A DNA stretch of 64,000 nt. Source: Gaiellasilicea sp963749515 (GTDB taxonomy: Bacteria; Actinomycetota; Thermoleophilia; Gaiellales; Gaiellaceae). How positions within the stretch are numbered: position 1 is the first letter of the stretch; each line of letters begins with the position of its first letter. Both the position numbers and the translations under genes were made by a program. Positions 1 to 10,375 of this stretch are shown here, in pieces. Below the pieces are notes generated by a model. That model worked only from the letters and a program-made list of their open reading frames with translations. It ran no database searches and was not told where the DNA came from. Location: assembly GCA_963749515.1 (NCBI GenBank), contig CAVVMR010000014.1, forward strand, positions 124,001 to 188,000, written 5' to 3'.

Positions 1-45
1 GTAGAGCCGGTAGGGCTACACACGGCCTCCATAGAGTGTCGGGGC

Positions 46-828
46 ATGGCAACGCCCTTGGTCGAGCCGTCCCTGGACCAGATCCTCGACTATTGCGCCG
101 AGGACCCGGTCGAGCGTGTCTTCCTCGAGGACGTGGCGCGCCGCGGGCTCGGCCGGTTCGCGGGTGTGGTCGAGGAGGGGCGTCTCGTCTCGCTTTGTCA
201 CACAGGCGCGAACGTCGTCCCGTCGGGGCGGGGGTGCGGCGTCTACGGCGACGTGACCGTGCGCGCCAGGGCACGGATGCTGATCGGCGAGCAGGGGGCG
301 GTTTCCGAGCTGTGGGATGCGGTCTCGAGCCGCCTGCCGCGCCCGCGTGAAGACCGGCCGGGCCAGCCCGTCTACACCATCTCGTCGGCGCCCGACCCAG
401 GCGGCAGCGGGCTTCGCGCCGCCACGATCGAGGATCTCGACCTGCTCGTACCAGCGTGTGCACGGGCGCACCAGACCGAGCTCGGCATCGATCCTCTGGT
501 GCGCGATGCCGAGGGCTTTCGCTGGCGGACACGGGCCCAGATCGAGGAGGGCCGGTCGTGGATCTGGGAGGAGGACGGCGTCATCCTCTTCAAGTCGGAA
601 GCATCGGCGTGGACGCCCGAGGCTGTCCAGCTGCAGCAGGTCTGGACGGATCCCGTCGCGCGCGGTGCCGGCAACGGCGAGCGCGGGCTCCGCGATCTCG
701 TGCGGCTCTTGCTGGAGCGGGTTCCGCGAGTCTGCCTCTTCGTCCGGGCCGAGAACGAGGCGGCGATCGGTCTCTACGAGAAGGTCGGGATGGACCACGT
801 GCTCGACTACCGCAGCGTGCTCCTGTGA
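46..828 (+). CDS. GNAT acetyltransferase with N-terminal DUF4081-like region
   Basis: The 260-residue protein has a C-terminal half (about 130-260) resembling a GNAT N-acetyltransferase. An acceptor-like strand (VQLQQVWTDPVARGAGNGER) is followed by the usual ending with FVRAENEAAIGLYEKVGM. The N-terminal half resembles the DUF4081 region found before GNAT domains in actinobacteria. The substrate cannot be read from the sequence. The ATG lies 8 nt after a TAGAGT box (32-37), consistent with an almost leaderless transcript, and no clear Shine-Dalgarno is present. The stop overlaps the GTG of the downstream phosphatase, so the two are probably co-transcribed. Confidence 0.85.
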   Translation: MATPLVEPSLDQILDYCAEDPVERVFLEDVARRGLGRFAGVVEEGRLVSLCHTGANVVPSGRGCGVYGDVTVRARARMLIGEQGAVSELWDAVSSRLPRPREDRPGQPVYTISSAPDPGGSGLRAATIEDLDLLVPACARAHQTELGIDPLVRDAEGFRWRTRAQIEEGRSWIWEEDGVILFKSEASAWTPEAVQLQQVWTDPVARGAGNGERGLRDLVRLLLERVPRVCLFVRAENEAAIGLYEKVGMDHVLDYRSVLL

Positions 829-1409
829 GGGAGCTCGTGCTGGCCCGACACGCGGAGTCGGAGTTCAACGTCCTCGAGCGGCTGAACGGGGACGCCTCGG
901 TGGAGGTCGTGCTGACGGACGCCGGCCGTGCGCAGGCCCGCGCGCTGGGCGCCGAGGCAGGGCCTGTCGACCTCGCCGCGCACACGTCGTTCGGCCGGAC
1001 GCGCGAGACCGCGGAGCTCGCCTGGCCGGGAGCGCGGCTCCTCGAGCTTCCCGAGCTGGACGAGTTCAGGTTCGGCCGGTTCGAAGGCTCGCGCTGGGCC
1101 GATGGCTTCGAGCAGTGGGTCCTGGCTTCGGCACCGGACGAGGGAGCGCCGGGCGGCGGCGAGAGCCGTGTCGACGCCGTGAGCCGCTTCGTTCGCGGCT
1201 ACCGGACGCTGCTCGCGCGGCCGGAGGAGCGGATCGGTGTGGTCGCGCACGGCGCACCCGTGCGTTACGTCCTGCTCGCGCTCGCAGGCAAGCCGCCGAC
1301 GCGCGTCCTCGAGGGCGTCGACCCCGGGCGGCCCTTCACGGTCGCGGCTGCCGAGCTCGAACGCGCCGTCCAGCTCCTCGACGCGTGGGCCGCGTCGCCT
1401 GCCTTCTAG
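825..1409 (+). CDS. histidine phosphatase (phosphoglycerate mutase-like) family protein
   Basis: The 194-residue protein starts with the phosphohistidine signature in the form VLARHAESEFN. It contains the second family histidine in VVAHGAPVRYV near residue 140. This is the histidine phosphatase superfamily, which dephosphorylates small molecules or proteins through a phospho-His intermediate; the substrate is unknown. The GTG start overlaps the upstream stop (GTGA) and puts the RHAE motif at residues 8-11, as expected. Starts further upstream would only add residues from another frame of the preceding gene. Confidence 0.85.
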   Translation: MRELVLARHAESEFNVLERLNGDASVEVVLTDAGRAQARALGAEAGPVDLAAHTSFGRTRETAELAWPGARLLELPELDEFRFGRFEGSRWADGFEQWVLASAPDEGAPGGGESRVDAVSRFVRGYRTLLARPEERIGVVAHGAPVRYVLLALAGKPPTRVLEGVDPGRPFTVAAAELERAVQLLDAWAASPAF

Positions 1410-1423
1410 GGCAAACTAGGTCG

Positions 1424-2380
1424 ATGCTGGAGCGCATCGAGTCGCACATCCGCGACCACGGCTTGATCGAGCCGGGGGCCGAGGTCACCTGCCTGGTGTC
1501 AGGCGGAGCGGACTCGACCTGCCTCTGGCATGTGCTCGGCGAGCTCGGCTACCGGGTCTCGGCGCTGCACGTCGCGCACGGGCTGCGCGGCGCCGAGTCC
1601 GACGAGGACGCCCGTTTCTGCCGCGACGCCTTCGGCGCCGAGATCGTCGAGGCTCCCGGCTCGACGGAAGCGGAGCTCCGCGACCTGCGCTACTCGTTCG
1701 CGACCGACCGGCTGCGGGCCACCGGCCACACCGCGTCGGACCAGGTCGAGTCGGTGCTGCTCGGCCTCGTCGCCTCCGGCTCACCGCAGCGGATCAAGGC
1801 CCGGCGCGAGGACGGGATCGTCCGGCCGCTGCTCGGTGTCTGGCGTGAGGAGGTGCGCGCCTGGTGCGACGAGCGCGGCCTGCCGTACCGCGAGGACACG
1901 TCGAATCCGGGCACGAAGCGAGGCCTGATCCGGGACGAGATCTTGCCGCTGCTGGAGCGGCTCGATCCGCGGGCGCGCGTGTCGCTGCTTGCGCTGGCCG
2001 ACGACCGTCCACGGCTCCCCCGGGGTCTCGAGCGCACCCTCGCCGAGCTGCTCGCCGATCGTGAGGGCTCGCGGGCGGCCGATCTGGGCGGTGGCGTCCG
2101 CGCCGTGCGTGAGTACGGCACGCTGCGCCTGGAGGGCACCGTGACGTGGGGTCCGTGGACGCTGGAGTCGGATCGTCCCGGTCTCGAGGTGCGCGGTCGC
2201 CGCCCGGGGGATCACCTCGCAGGCCGCCGCAAGAAAGTGCAGGATCTCTTCGTGGACGCGAAGGTGCCGAGGTCGGAGCGCGACAGCTGGCCCGTCGTGG
2301 TGCACGGCGACGACGTCGTGGCCGTGCCGGGCGTCGCCGAGGCCCCAGGCTGGGAAGGAGCCGTTACATGGACGCGGTGA
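1424..2380 (+). CDS. tilS: tRNA(Ile)-lysidine synthetase
   Basis: TilS converts C34 of the CAU-anticodon tRNA-Ile to lysidine using ATP and lysine. The PP-loop nucleotide motif SGGADS is at residues 26-31. The 318-residue protein holds the N-terminal ATPase domain and a short C-terminal substrate-binding portion (GRRPGDHL...KVQDLFVDAKVPRSERD), so it is shorter than the roughly 430-residue E. coli enzyme. The ATG lies 6 nt after a weak CAAACT box, so translation may be leaderless. Its 3' end overlaps hpt by 13 nt; a tilS-hpt-ftsH order is widespread in Gram-positive bacteria. Confidence 0.93.
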   Translation: MLERIESHIRDHGLIEPGAEVTCLVSGGADSTCLWHVLGELGYRVSALHVAHGLRGAESDEDARFCRDAFGAEIVEAPGSTEAELRDLRYSFATDRLRATGHTASDQVESVLLGLVASGSPQRIKARREDGIVRPLLGVWREEVRAWCDERGLPYREDTSNPGTKRGLIRDEILPLLERLDPRARVSLLALADDRPRLPRGLERTLAELLADREGSRAADLGGGVRAVREYGTLRLEGTVTWGPWTLESDRPGLEVRGRRPGDHLAGRRKKVQDLFVDAKVPRSERDSWPVVVHGDDVVAVPGVAEAPGWEGAVTWTR

Positions 2381-2919
2381 AAGATGCGGTCGGCGAGATC
2401 CTGATCGAGGAGGAGCCGCTGCAGGCCCGGATCCGCGAGCTCGGCGCGGAGATCTCACAGGAGTACGAGGGCCGCGACCTCCTGCTCGTGGGCGTGCTCA
2501 AGGGGGCGGTCTTCTTCATGGCCGACCTGATGCGGGAGCTGACGATCCCGTGCGAGATCGACTTCATGGCGATCTCGAGCTACGGCGCGGCGACCGACTC
2601 CTCCGGCGTCGTGCGGATCCTGAAGGACCTGGACGCGAACATCGCCGGCCGCGACGTCCTCGTGGTCGAGGACATCATCGACTCCGGGCTGACGCTCTCC
2701 TACCTGATGCGCAGCCTCAAGGCGCGCAAGCCCGCGTCGCTCGAGATCTGCGCGTTGCTGACGAAGCCGGAGCGCCGCGAGATCGAGGTTCCCGTGCGCT
2801 TCGTCGGCTTCGAGATCCCGAACAAGTTCGTGATCGGCTACGGGCTCGATTTCGCGGAGCGCTACCGCAACCTGCCGTACGTCGCGGTGTTGCATCCAGA
2901 CCTGATTCCGCCGCATTAA
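2368..2919 (+). CDS. hpt: hypoxanthine phosphoribosyltransferase
   Basis: This purine-salvage enzyme of 183 residues joins hypoxanthine or guanine to PRPP. The PRPP-binding loop is visible as VLVVEDIIDSGLTLS, with the usual acidic pair before the DSG. The closing family segment FVGFEIPNKFVIGYGLDF is also present. The ATG overlaps the end of tilS by 13 nt, and a GGAAGGAG Shine-Dalgarno sequence precedes it inside tilS, so the two are translationally coupled. Length and motifs are normal for the family. Confidence 0.95.
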   Translation: MDAVKDAVGEILIEEEPLQARIRELGAEISQEYEGRDLLLVGVLKGAVFFMADLMRELTIPCEIDFMAISSYGAATDSSGVVRILKDLDANIAGRDVLVVEDIIDSGLTLSYLMRSLKARKPASLEICALLTKPERREIEVPVRFVGFEIPNKFVIGYGLDFAERYRNLPYVAVLHPDLIPPH

Positions 2920-2996
2920 GGGCGTATTGCGACCGCAGATGGGGCGGTCCCGAAAGAGGGTGACTCCTGTAGAGGCTGCTACCCTCCGTTGACCCC

Positions 2997-4940
<1,944 letters not shown>

Positions 4941-4988
4941 TTACCTCACGCGAAGCGGACGTCCCCGCCACCGTCGCGAACAGACATG

Positions 4989-5014
4989 TCGGGGCCAGGA
5001 CCCGTCGTGTCCCT
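4989..5014. repeat. diverged copy of a GGGGTCAGACCCC-type palindromic element
   Basis: This 26-nt stretch matches about 20 of 26 bases with two identical elements at 50924 and 51015. It lies between the convergent 3' ends of ftsH and the next minus-strand gene. With flanking bases it forms an imperfect inverted repeat (GACATGTCGGG with CCCGTCGTGTC). A role as dispersed repeat or bidirectional terminator is inference. Confidence 0.45.
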
Positions 5015-5603
5015 AAGGGGCGGTGCGGCGGGCGGCGAGGGCCACCAGGCCGAGCGCGGCGAAAGCCGCCGCTGCGCCGAGGACGTCGACGGCGATGCCA
5101 CCGGCGTCCACGACCTCGACGAGCGCCAGCATGATCGCGCCGACCCCGACGACGCTGACGACGAGCGTCGCGAGGAGCGCGATCCGGCGAAGATAGGTTC
5201 CCGCCTCGTCGACGATCGGCCCCCGGAGCTCGAGCGACCAGTACGCGAGCTCGGCAACGGCGAGCAGTGCTCCTGCGACCACGGGCGCGCGCGTGTCGAG
5301 CGCGTCGGCCTCGAAGCCGAGGATCGCGACGTACTCGGCGCCGAGGACCGCGATCGCCGCAGGAACGCTGACCGGGAGGCGGAGGGCGAGGCCCGCGGCG
5401 AGCACGAACAGCGCGACGATGGTCGCCACGAGATTCGCGCGGACGAGGTAGCCGTCCTCCGCGATCGCTGTAAACCACGCGCCCGTGCACGCGCCGACGA
5501 GCACGGAAGCGGCGCCTGCAGCTACACGCGCGCGAGCGGAGCGTGCCTTCGGAATGCCCTCACCCCCTCGAGGACGGCGTCGAGCGGCTGCTCGTCGCTC
5601 CAC
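5013..5603 (-). CDS. hypothetical polytopic membrane protein
   Basis: A protein of up to 196 residues with about five or six hydrophobic segments, including VRANLVATIVALFVLAAGLA and LATLVVSVVGVGAIMLALVE. No family was recognised. It is the last gene of the minus-strand run DUF4129-hypothetical-MoxR-DUF58, so it probably acts with them at the membrane. The start is uncertain. GTG at 5603 overlaps the DUF58 gene by 82 nt but preserves a complete first membrane helix preceded by an Arg-rich segment. A GTG at 5504 would avoid the overlap but cut into that helix. Neither has a good ribosome binding site. Confidence 0.6.
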   Translation of the reverse strand: MERRAAARRRPRGGEGIPKARSARARVAAGAASVLVGACTGAWFTAIAEDGYLVRANLVATIVALFVLAAGLALRLPVSVPAAIAVLGAEYVAILGFEADALDTRAPVVAGALLAVAELAYWSLELRGPIVDEAGTYLRRIALLATLVVSVVGVGAIMLALVEVVDAGGIAVDVLGAAAAFAALGLVALAARRTAP

Positions 5604-6796
5604 GTCGCGACGGCGATCCCGAGACGCTCGTAGCGGGCGCGGATCTCCTCCCGCCGCAGGAGCCAGAGCCGGTGGGCGAGCCGGTCGGACTCCCGCTCAC
5701 CGGGGGTCGCGAAGGCCGCCGGAGACACCTCCACGACGGCGAGGTCGTACCGGCGTGCCCGCAGGTCGGCGAGCGCCTCCACGATGCGGTCGTCGAGCAG
5801 CGGCGTGACGGCGACCACCAGGGCCTGCGGCGGCAGGATGCGCGCCGGGATGACCGAGATGTCCTTCCACGCGTAGTTGAAGACGATCTCCGACGCGAGC
5901 AGCGCATCGACGATCCGGTAGCGCTGGCCGACGCCCATCCCCGGAGTCAGCCAGCGGAGGACGCCTCCGAACGAGACGAGCCCGACGCGGTCGCGGCGCT
6001 CCAGGTAGCGGGAGGCGAGCGTCGCGGTCGCGCGTACCGCCAGATCGAGGGTCGAACGCCCATCGGCCCGCGCGTCGGCGAACGTATCGAGGAAGAGGAT
6101 CACGTCGGCGTTCCGCTCGGGGTGGCGCTCGTTGACCACGAGCACGTTGCGGCGGGCGCTCGCCCGCCAGTTGATCGAGCGCACGCGGTCGCCGGCGGCG
6201 AACTCGCGCAGGTCGGCGAACTCGAGCCCTTCGCCCTTCTGCCGAGCGACCTGGTTGCCGGAGAACGGCTGCGTCGAGACCGGCGCGATGATCCCGCGGA
6301 GCGTCTCCGGCAGGGGGTAGACCCGCAGGTTCGTCTTCCGGTCGAGTCGCGTCTCCCAGGTGAACAGGCCGAGCCGGTCCCGCGCCCGCAGGCGGATGTC
6401 CCCGAGCTGGTAGTTCCCCCAGCGCCGGCAGCGGAGCCGCAGTTCGATCGTGCGTTCGTCCTCCCAGCCGAGGCGCAGCGAGAGCGCTCGCCCGCCGGAG
6501 ACAATCTCGAGCCCTTCGGGCAGGTCGAGCAGCAGCTCGAGCCGCTCGATCGGCCGCTCCGAGGCGACGACGAGCTCCAGCTCCAGCTCGTCCTGCTCGA
6601 GCGCCGTCGATCGCTCGAGCGTGAGCCAGACCTTCGGCTCCGGCGAGCGGGCGAGTACCAGCCCGAGCGCGGGCAGGAGCGCGAAGGGCGCTGCGACGAT
6701 CGCCAGCTCGGGCTGCCGGATCGCGAGCGCGGCGAAGAGGAAGATCGCCGCAAGGCCCGCGTACGCCGTCACGCGGGGCGATGCCGAGGGCGTCAT
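5522..6796 (-). CDS. DUF58 domain-containing protein
   Basis: The 424-residue protein starts with two hydrophobic segments (about 10-55). The DUF58 core includes the family signature around DLREFAAGDRVRSINWRAS and a vWA-like C-terminal part (VILFLDTF). DUF58 proteins accompany MoxR ATPases in operons thought to assemble or activate complexes at the membrane; the precise target is unknown. The chosen ATG overlaps the stop of the MoxR gene (ATGA), which supports coupling. An upstream in-frame extension is only a shadow of the MoxR 3' end. Confidence 0.88.
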   Translation of the reverse strand: MTPSASPRVTAYAGLAAIFLFAALAIRQPELAIVAAPFALLPALGLVLARSPEPKVWLTLERSTALEQDELELELVVASERPIERLELLLDLPEGLEIVSGGRALSLRLGWEDERTIELRLRCRRWGNYQLGDIRLRARDRLGLFTWETRLDRKTNLRVYPLPETLRGIIAPVSTQPFSGNQVARQKGEGLEFADLREFAAGDRVRSINWRASARRNVLVVNERHPERNADVILFLDTFADARADGRSTLDLAVRATATLASRYLERRDRVGLVSFGGVLRWLTPGMGVGQRYRIVDALLASEIVFNYAWKDISVIPARILPPQALVVAVTPLLDDRIVEALADLRARRYDLAVVEVSPAAFATPGERESDRLAHRLWLLRREEIRARYERLGIAVATWSDEQPLDAVLEGVRAFRRHAPLARV

Positions 6797-7764
6797 TCGG
6801 CCGCCGGCGCCGTCTCTTCGGCAGCGGGCGTGGGCACGCTCTCGAGCACCTCGCGGACGATGTCGTCGCCCGAGACCTGCTGCACCCACAGCTCGGGCCT
6901 GAGCATCAGCCGGTGCGCGAGAGCGGGCACGGCGACAGCCTTCACGTCGTCGGGAGTGACGAAGTCGCGGCCCGCAAGCGCCGCCTTGCAGCGCGCGAGC
7001 TTGAGCACCGCCAGGCTTCCGCGCGGGCTGGCCCCGACCGCGGTCGAGTTGCTGGTGCGCGTCGCCGAGACCAGCTCGACGATGTAGGCGCCGACGGCCT
7101 GCCCGACGTGGACCTGCTCGATCGCCGCCTGCAGCTCCAGCAGCGTCGGCCCGTCGATCACCGGGTCGAGCTCGACCTCGTCCTCACGCCGTTCGAGCCG
7201 TCGCGACAGCACCTCCCACTCGTCGCCCTTGCTCGGATAGCCGAAGCCGACCCGCAGCAGGAAGCGGTCGAGCTGCGCTTCGGGGAGCGGGTAGGTGCCC
7301 TCGTACTCGATCGGGTTCTGAGTCGCGAGGACGAGGAACGGCCGCGCGAGCTGATGGGTGAGGCCCTCGATCGTGACCTGACGCTCCTGCATCGCCTCGA
7401 GCAGGGCGGCCTGGGTCTTCGGTGGGGCGCGGTTGATCTCGTCGGCGAGAAGGAGGTTGGTGAAGATCGGCCCGGGCCGGAAGAGGAAGTCGGCATCGCG
7501 CTGGTTCCAGATCGACGAGCCCGTGACGTCCGAGGGCATCAGGTCGGGCGTGAACTGGATCCGGTTGAAGCCGATGCTGGTCACCGCCGCAAAGGAGCGC
7601 GCCGCAAGCGTCTTCGCGAGCCCCGGGTAGTCCTCGAGCAGAACGTGCCCGTCGGCGAGCAGCCCCATCAGCACGAGCTCGAGCGCATCGCGCTTGCCGA
7701 CGACTGCGCGCTCGACCTCGTCGAGGATCCGCGCGGCGTGCCCCTGGACCTCGGCGAGCTCCAT
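6793..7764 (-). CDS. MoxR-family AAA+ ATPase
   Basis: This 323-residue MoxR-type AAA+ ATPase acts as a chaperone-like factor with vWA/DUF58 partners. Walker A is DYPGLAKT (45-52), a variant of the usual G-x-PG-x-x-KT. Walker B is LLADEINRAPPKTQ, followed by the sensor ATQNPIEYEGTYPLPEAQLDRF, here quoted in part only (ATQNPIEYEGTYPLPEAQ). The C-terminal lid contains SPRGSLAVLKLARCKA. The ATG overlaps the stop of the upstream gene and its stop overlaps the DUF58 start, both as ATGA, so the three genes form one transcription and translation unit. Confidence 0.93.
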   Translation of the reverse strand: MELAEVQGHAARILDEVERAVVGKRDALELVLMGLLADGHVLLEDYPGLAKTLAARSFAAVTSIGFNRIQFTPDLMPSDVTGSSIWNQRDADFLFRPGPIFTNLLLADEINRAPPKTQAALLEAMQERQVTIEGLTHQLARPFLVLATQNPIEYEGTYPLPEAQLDRFLLRVGFGYPSKGDEWEVLSRRLERREDEVELDPVIDGPTLLELQAAIEQVHVGQAVGAYIVELVSATRTSNSTAVGASPRGSLAVLKLARCKAALAGRDFVTPDDVKAVAVPALAHRLMLRPELWVQQVSGDDIVREVLESVPTPAAEETAPAAE

Positions 7765-8279
7765 CAGAGGCTCTCCAGGGCGGACACCGCAAGCCGGAGC
7801 GAGCCGATGTCGAGGCCGGCGGCGAAGCGCTCGCGCGGCGGCTCGAGATCGCCGCGGACGATCGCCCAGGCATCCTCGCCGAGTGCGCGGCGTGCCGCGT
7901 CCGGGCTCGCGTCCAGATCGATCCCACGCCGCACTGCCAGGAGCTCGGTCGCGACTCGCCGCAACCGCGGTCGCAGCCGGTAGTGGAGGTCGAAGGCCGT
8001 GGCGAGTCCGAGTGCGACCTCGCGTTCGAGGCGCTCGAGCTCGGGGATCCGCTGCGCCGGACGCGCGCGTGCTCGCAGTGCGTTGTCGAACGCCGACGGC
8101 CGGCGCGGCGGCAGCGCGTTGCGCAGCGCGGCGAGCAGATGGCCGAGCCCGATTGCCGCGAGCGCGAGGGCATAGACGTGAACTGCAAGCTCCGCCCGCC
8201 CCGGATCGGAGAGAAGCACGACCGCGAGCACGAACGTGAGGAAGAGCGGGAACCGGCCGATCCGGAAGGCGCGCCGCAT
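7764..8279 (-). CDS. hypothetical membrane protein in MoxR/DUF58 operon
   Basis: The 171-residue protein has two N-terminal hydrophobic segments (about 9-25 and 33-52) and a mainly helical, Arg/Leu/Ala-rich cytoplasmic portion. No family was recognised with confidence. It sits 0-1 nt from both neighbours, between the DUF4129 gene and the MoxR gene, where small membrane proteins are common in such operons. A structural role in the same membrane complex is inferred only from context. Confidence 0.75.
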   Translation of the reverse strand: MRRAFRIGRFPLFLTFVLAVVLLSDPGRAELAVHVYALALAAIGLGHLLAALRNALPPRRPSAFDNALRARARPAQRIPELERLEREVALGLATAFDLHYRLRPRLRRVATELLAVRRGIDLDASPDAARRALGEDAWAIVRGDLEPPRERFAAGLDIGSLRLAVSALESL

Positions 8280-9215
8280 CTACGCGGTCCTCTCGCGCCG
8301 CGCCGTGAGCGCCGCCGTGCGTTCCTGCTCGGCCAGCGCGCGCGCCACGAGCAGGTCGTCGCGCACCGTCTCCAGCGCCGAGATCGCCTCTTCCTTCATC
8401 TCCGCGGCCACCGCATGCTGCGAGAACTTAGCCCTTTCGAACAGGTCGGTCAGGCGCCGGGCCGCCTCCGGGCTGACGGAGAGGTCGTCCAGCATCCGGG
8501 CGAGGTACTCGAGCGGCGCCTCGGCAGGCCGCCGCGGCAGCCGGTGAGCGGCCAGAACGCGTTCCAGCCGCGCGTAGGCGGCGATCACCGCCTTGCGCGG
8601 ATCCGGCTCTGCGCGCAGGTCGTCGAGTGACTCGTCCATCGCGGCGGCCAGGTCCGTTGCCAGCCTGTCTTCCCGTTCGAGCTCGCCGCGCGCCTGTCTC
8701 CGGACCCGTCCCGAGTACCACCAGGCGCCGACGGCAAGCACGATCAGCGCGACCGTGACGCCGGCCGCCAGCCAGGAGAACCCGGGCTCGAGCGCCACCG
8801 CGTCGGGGCCGCTGGTGGTGGCCTGGACCGGACCGCTGCGGCCGATCGCCTCCTCCACCTCGGGCGGCCTGAGCGGTTGCCGGCCGGAGAGCTTCCGCGC
8901 TGCCAGCGAGGCAAGGCCGAGAGCCAGGACGAGGAACAGCAGCTTCTCGAGCGGGCTGCTCCGCCTCGTTGTGCCGTCGGCGCGCGCTTCGATCTGTCGT
9001 CTGAGTATGAGGAGGTAGACGAGCAGCACCGCGGAGCAGGCGGTGATCAGCAGGTAGAGCATGAACAGGATGTCCACGAGCGTCTGCGTCGGCCCGCGCG
9101 CCCCGCCTTCGCCCGCCGGGATCGACCCGCGTGAGGCGATCGCGACCAACACGAGCGCGACGAGCACACCGAGCGCCGTGAGGAGGGCGTTCCGCCCACG
9201 CGAGCTAGTCTCCAT
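8280..9215 (-). CDS. DUF4129 domain-containing membrane protein
   Basis: The 311-residue protein has about four membrane segments (near 9-27, 45-72, 90-105 and 150-172). Its C-terminal cytoplasmic helical domain contains VIAAYARLERVLAAHRLPRR and AEAPLEYLARML, the pattern typical of DUF4129. DUF4129 proteins are standard members of MoxR/DUF58 operons; their biochemical role is unsettled. It is the first gene of this minus-strand operon. The ATG at 9215 gives a normal N-terminal signal anchor. It is divergent from folP, whose GTG begins 7 nt away. Confidence 0.83.
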   Translation of the reverse strand: METSSRGRNALLTALGVLVALVLVAIASRGSIPAGEGGARGPTQTLVDILFMLYLLITACSAVLLVYLLILRRQIEARADGTTRRSSPLEKLLFLVLALGLASLAARKLSGRQPLRPPEVEEAIGRSGPVQATTSGPDAVALEPGFSWLAAGVTVALIVLAVGAWWYSGRVRRQARGELEREDRLATDLAAAMDESLDDLRAEPDPRKAVIAAYARLERVLAAHRLPRRPAEAPLEYLARMLDDLSVSPEAARRLTDLFERAKFSQHAVAAEMKEEAISALETVRDDLLVARALAEQERTAALTARRERTA

Positions 9216-9221
9216 CGCAGG

Positions 9222-10034
9222 GTGAGACGTCCATCGGTGGAGGAACGTTTGCAGCGCCCGGCCGTGATGGGGATCGTGAACGTGACCCCCGACAGCTTTT
9301 CGGACGGCGGCGTGCACCTCGACCCGGACGCCGCGGTCGCCGCCGCCCGCCGGATGGTCGCCGAAGGGGCGGCAATCGTGGACGTGGGCGGCGAGTCGAC
9401 GAGACCCGGCTCCGCTGGAGTCTCGGTCGACGAGGAGCTCCGTCGCGTCGTCCCGGTGCTCGAGCAGCTCGACGGCGTTCCCTTCTCGGTCGACACGGCG
9501 AAGAGCGAGGTCGCCCGCCGCGCGCTCGAGCTCGGCGCGGAGCTGGTGAACGACGTCACTGCGTTGCGGGGTGACGCCGACCTCGCAGGCGTGGTTGCAG
9601 AGAGCGACGCCTATCTCTGCTTGATGCACATGCAGGGCGAGCCGCGCACGATGCAGGCCGATCCGCGCTACGACGACGTCGTCTCCGACGTGGCTGCGTT
9701 CCTCGAACAGCGGCTGGCGTTCGCCGTTGCGGCCGGCATCCCGGAGGAGCGGATCTGCCTCGACCCAGGAATCGGCTTCGGCAAGACGGCGGCGCAGAAC
9801 TTCGAGCTCGTCCGGCGGCTCGACGTCCTGGTCGCGGTCGGGCGCCCGGTGCTGATCGGGCTCTCGCGCAAGAGCTCGCTCGGGCGTCTCTTCGATCCTG
9901 ACGCGAGCACCGGCTCGCTCGCCGCGTCGCTCGGTGCCGCGGTCGCCGCGTACGAGCGGGGCGCCTCGATCTTCCGCGTCCACGACGTCCGAGAGCACGT
10001 CGAGGCGCTGACGGCGGCGGGCGCGATCGCATGA
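9222..10034 (+). CDS. folP: dihydropteroate synthase
   Basis: FolP condenses p-aminobenzoate with 6-hydroxymethyl-dihydropterin pyrophosphate in folate synthesis. The 270-residue protein has the two classical signatures: MGIVNVTPDSFSDGG (16-30) and VDVGGESTRPGSAGV. The later elements CLDPGIGFGKT and GLSRKSSLG are also present. The GTG start places the first motif at the usual distance. A TAGTCT box (9206-9211) lies 10 nt upstream. It begins the folP-folB-folK cluster, with the folB ATG overlapping its stop. Confidence 0.95.
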   Translation: MRRPSVEERLQRPAVMGIVNVTPDSFSDGGVHLDPDAAVAAARRMVAEGAAIVDVGGESTRPGSAGVSVDEELRRVVPVLEQLDGVPFSVDTAKSEVARRALELGAELVNDVTALRGDADLAGVVAESDAYLCLMHMQGEPRTMQADPRYDDVVSDVAAFLEQRLAFAVAAGIPEERICLDPGIGFGKTAAQNFELVRRLDVLVAVGRPVLIGLSRKSSLGRLFDPDASTGSLAASLGAAVAAYERGASIFRVHDVREHVEALTAAGAIA

Positions 10035-10375
10035 CGATCGAGCTGAAGGGCCTCCTCGTCCACGGCTTCCATGGGGCGCTCGACTGGGAGCGCGAACGTG
10101 GACAGAACTTCCTCTTCGACCTCGAGCTCGAGGTGGGCGATGCCGGCAGCTCGGACCGGCTCGAGGACGCCGTCGACTACCGCGACGTCGCGGCGTGCGT
10201 GAAGGAGATCTCGGACGGGCGGGCCTACCACCTGCTCGAGGCGCTCGCCACGGCGGTGGCGGACGAGCTGATCGCCCGCTTCCCGGTCGAGCGCGTGTCG
10301 GTACGCGTGCGCAAGCCGGACGTCGTGCTCGATCCGCCGGTCACGTTCGCTGCCGTGCGCGTCACGCGCCCGTGA
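10031..10375 (+). CDS. folB: dihydroneopterin aldolase
   Basis: FolB cleaves dihydroneopterin to 6-hydroxymethyl-dihydropterin and glycolaldehyde. The 114-residue length is normal. The family pattern is visible: ELKGLLVHGFHGALDWER at the N-terminus, VDYRDVA in the middle, and YHLLEALATAVADEL with the conserved Glu. The ATG overlaps the folP stop (ATGA) and the stop overlaps the folK GTG, so folP-folB-folK are translationally coupled and supply consecutive folate steps. Confidence 0.95.
   Translation: MTIELKGLLVHGFHGALDWERERGQNFLFDLELEVGDAGSSDRLEDAVDYRDVAACVKEISDGRAYHLLEALATAVADELIARFPVERVSVRVRKPDVVLDPPVTFAAVRVTRP

Noticed and set aside
317..1423. Upstream extension of the tilS frame
   Set aside because: The extension overlaps two well-supported genes in other frames and is Arg/Ser-rich low-complexity; the TilS family starts at 1424.
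9216..9998. Upstream extension of the DUF4129 gene through folP
   Set aside because: It is antisense to folP. The real N-terminus is the hydrophobic segment after ATG 9215.
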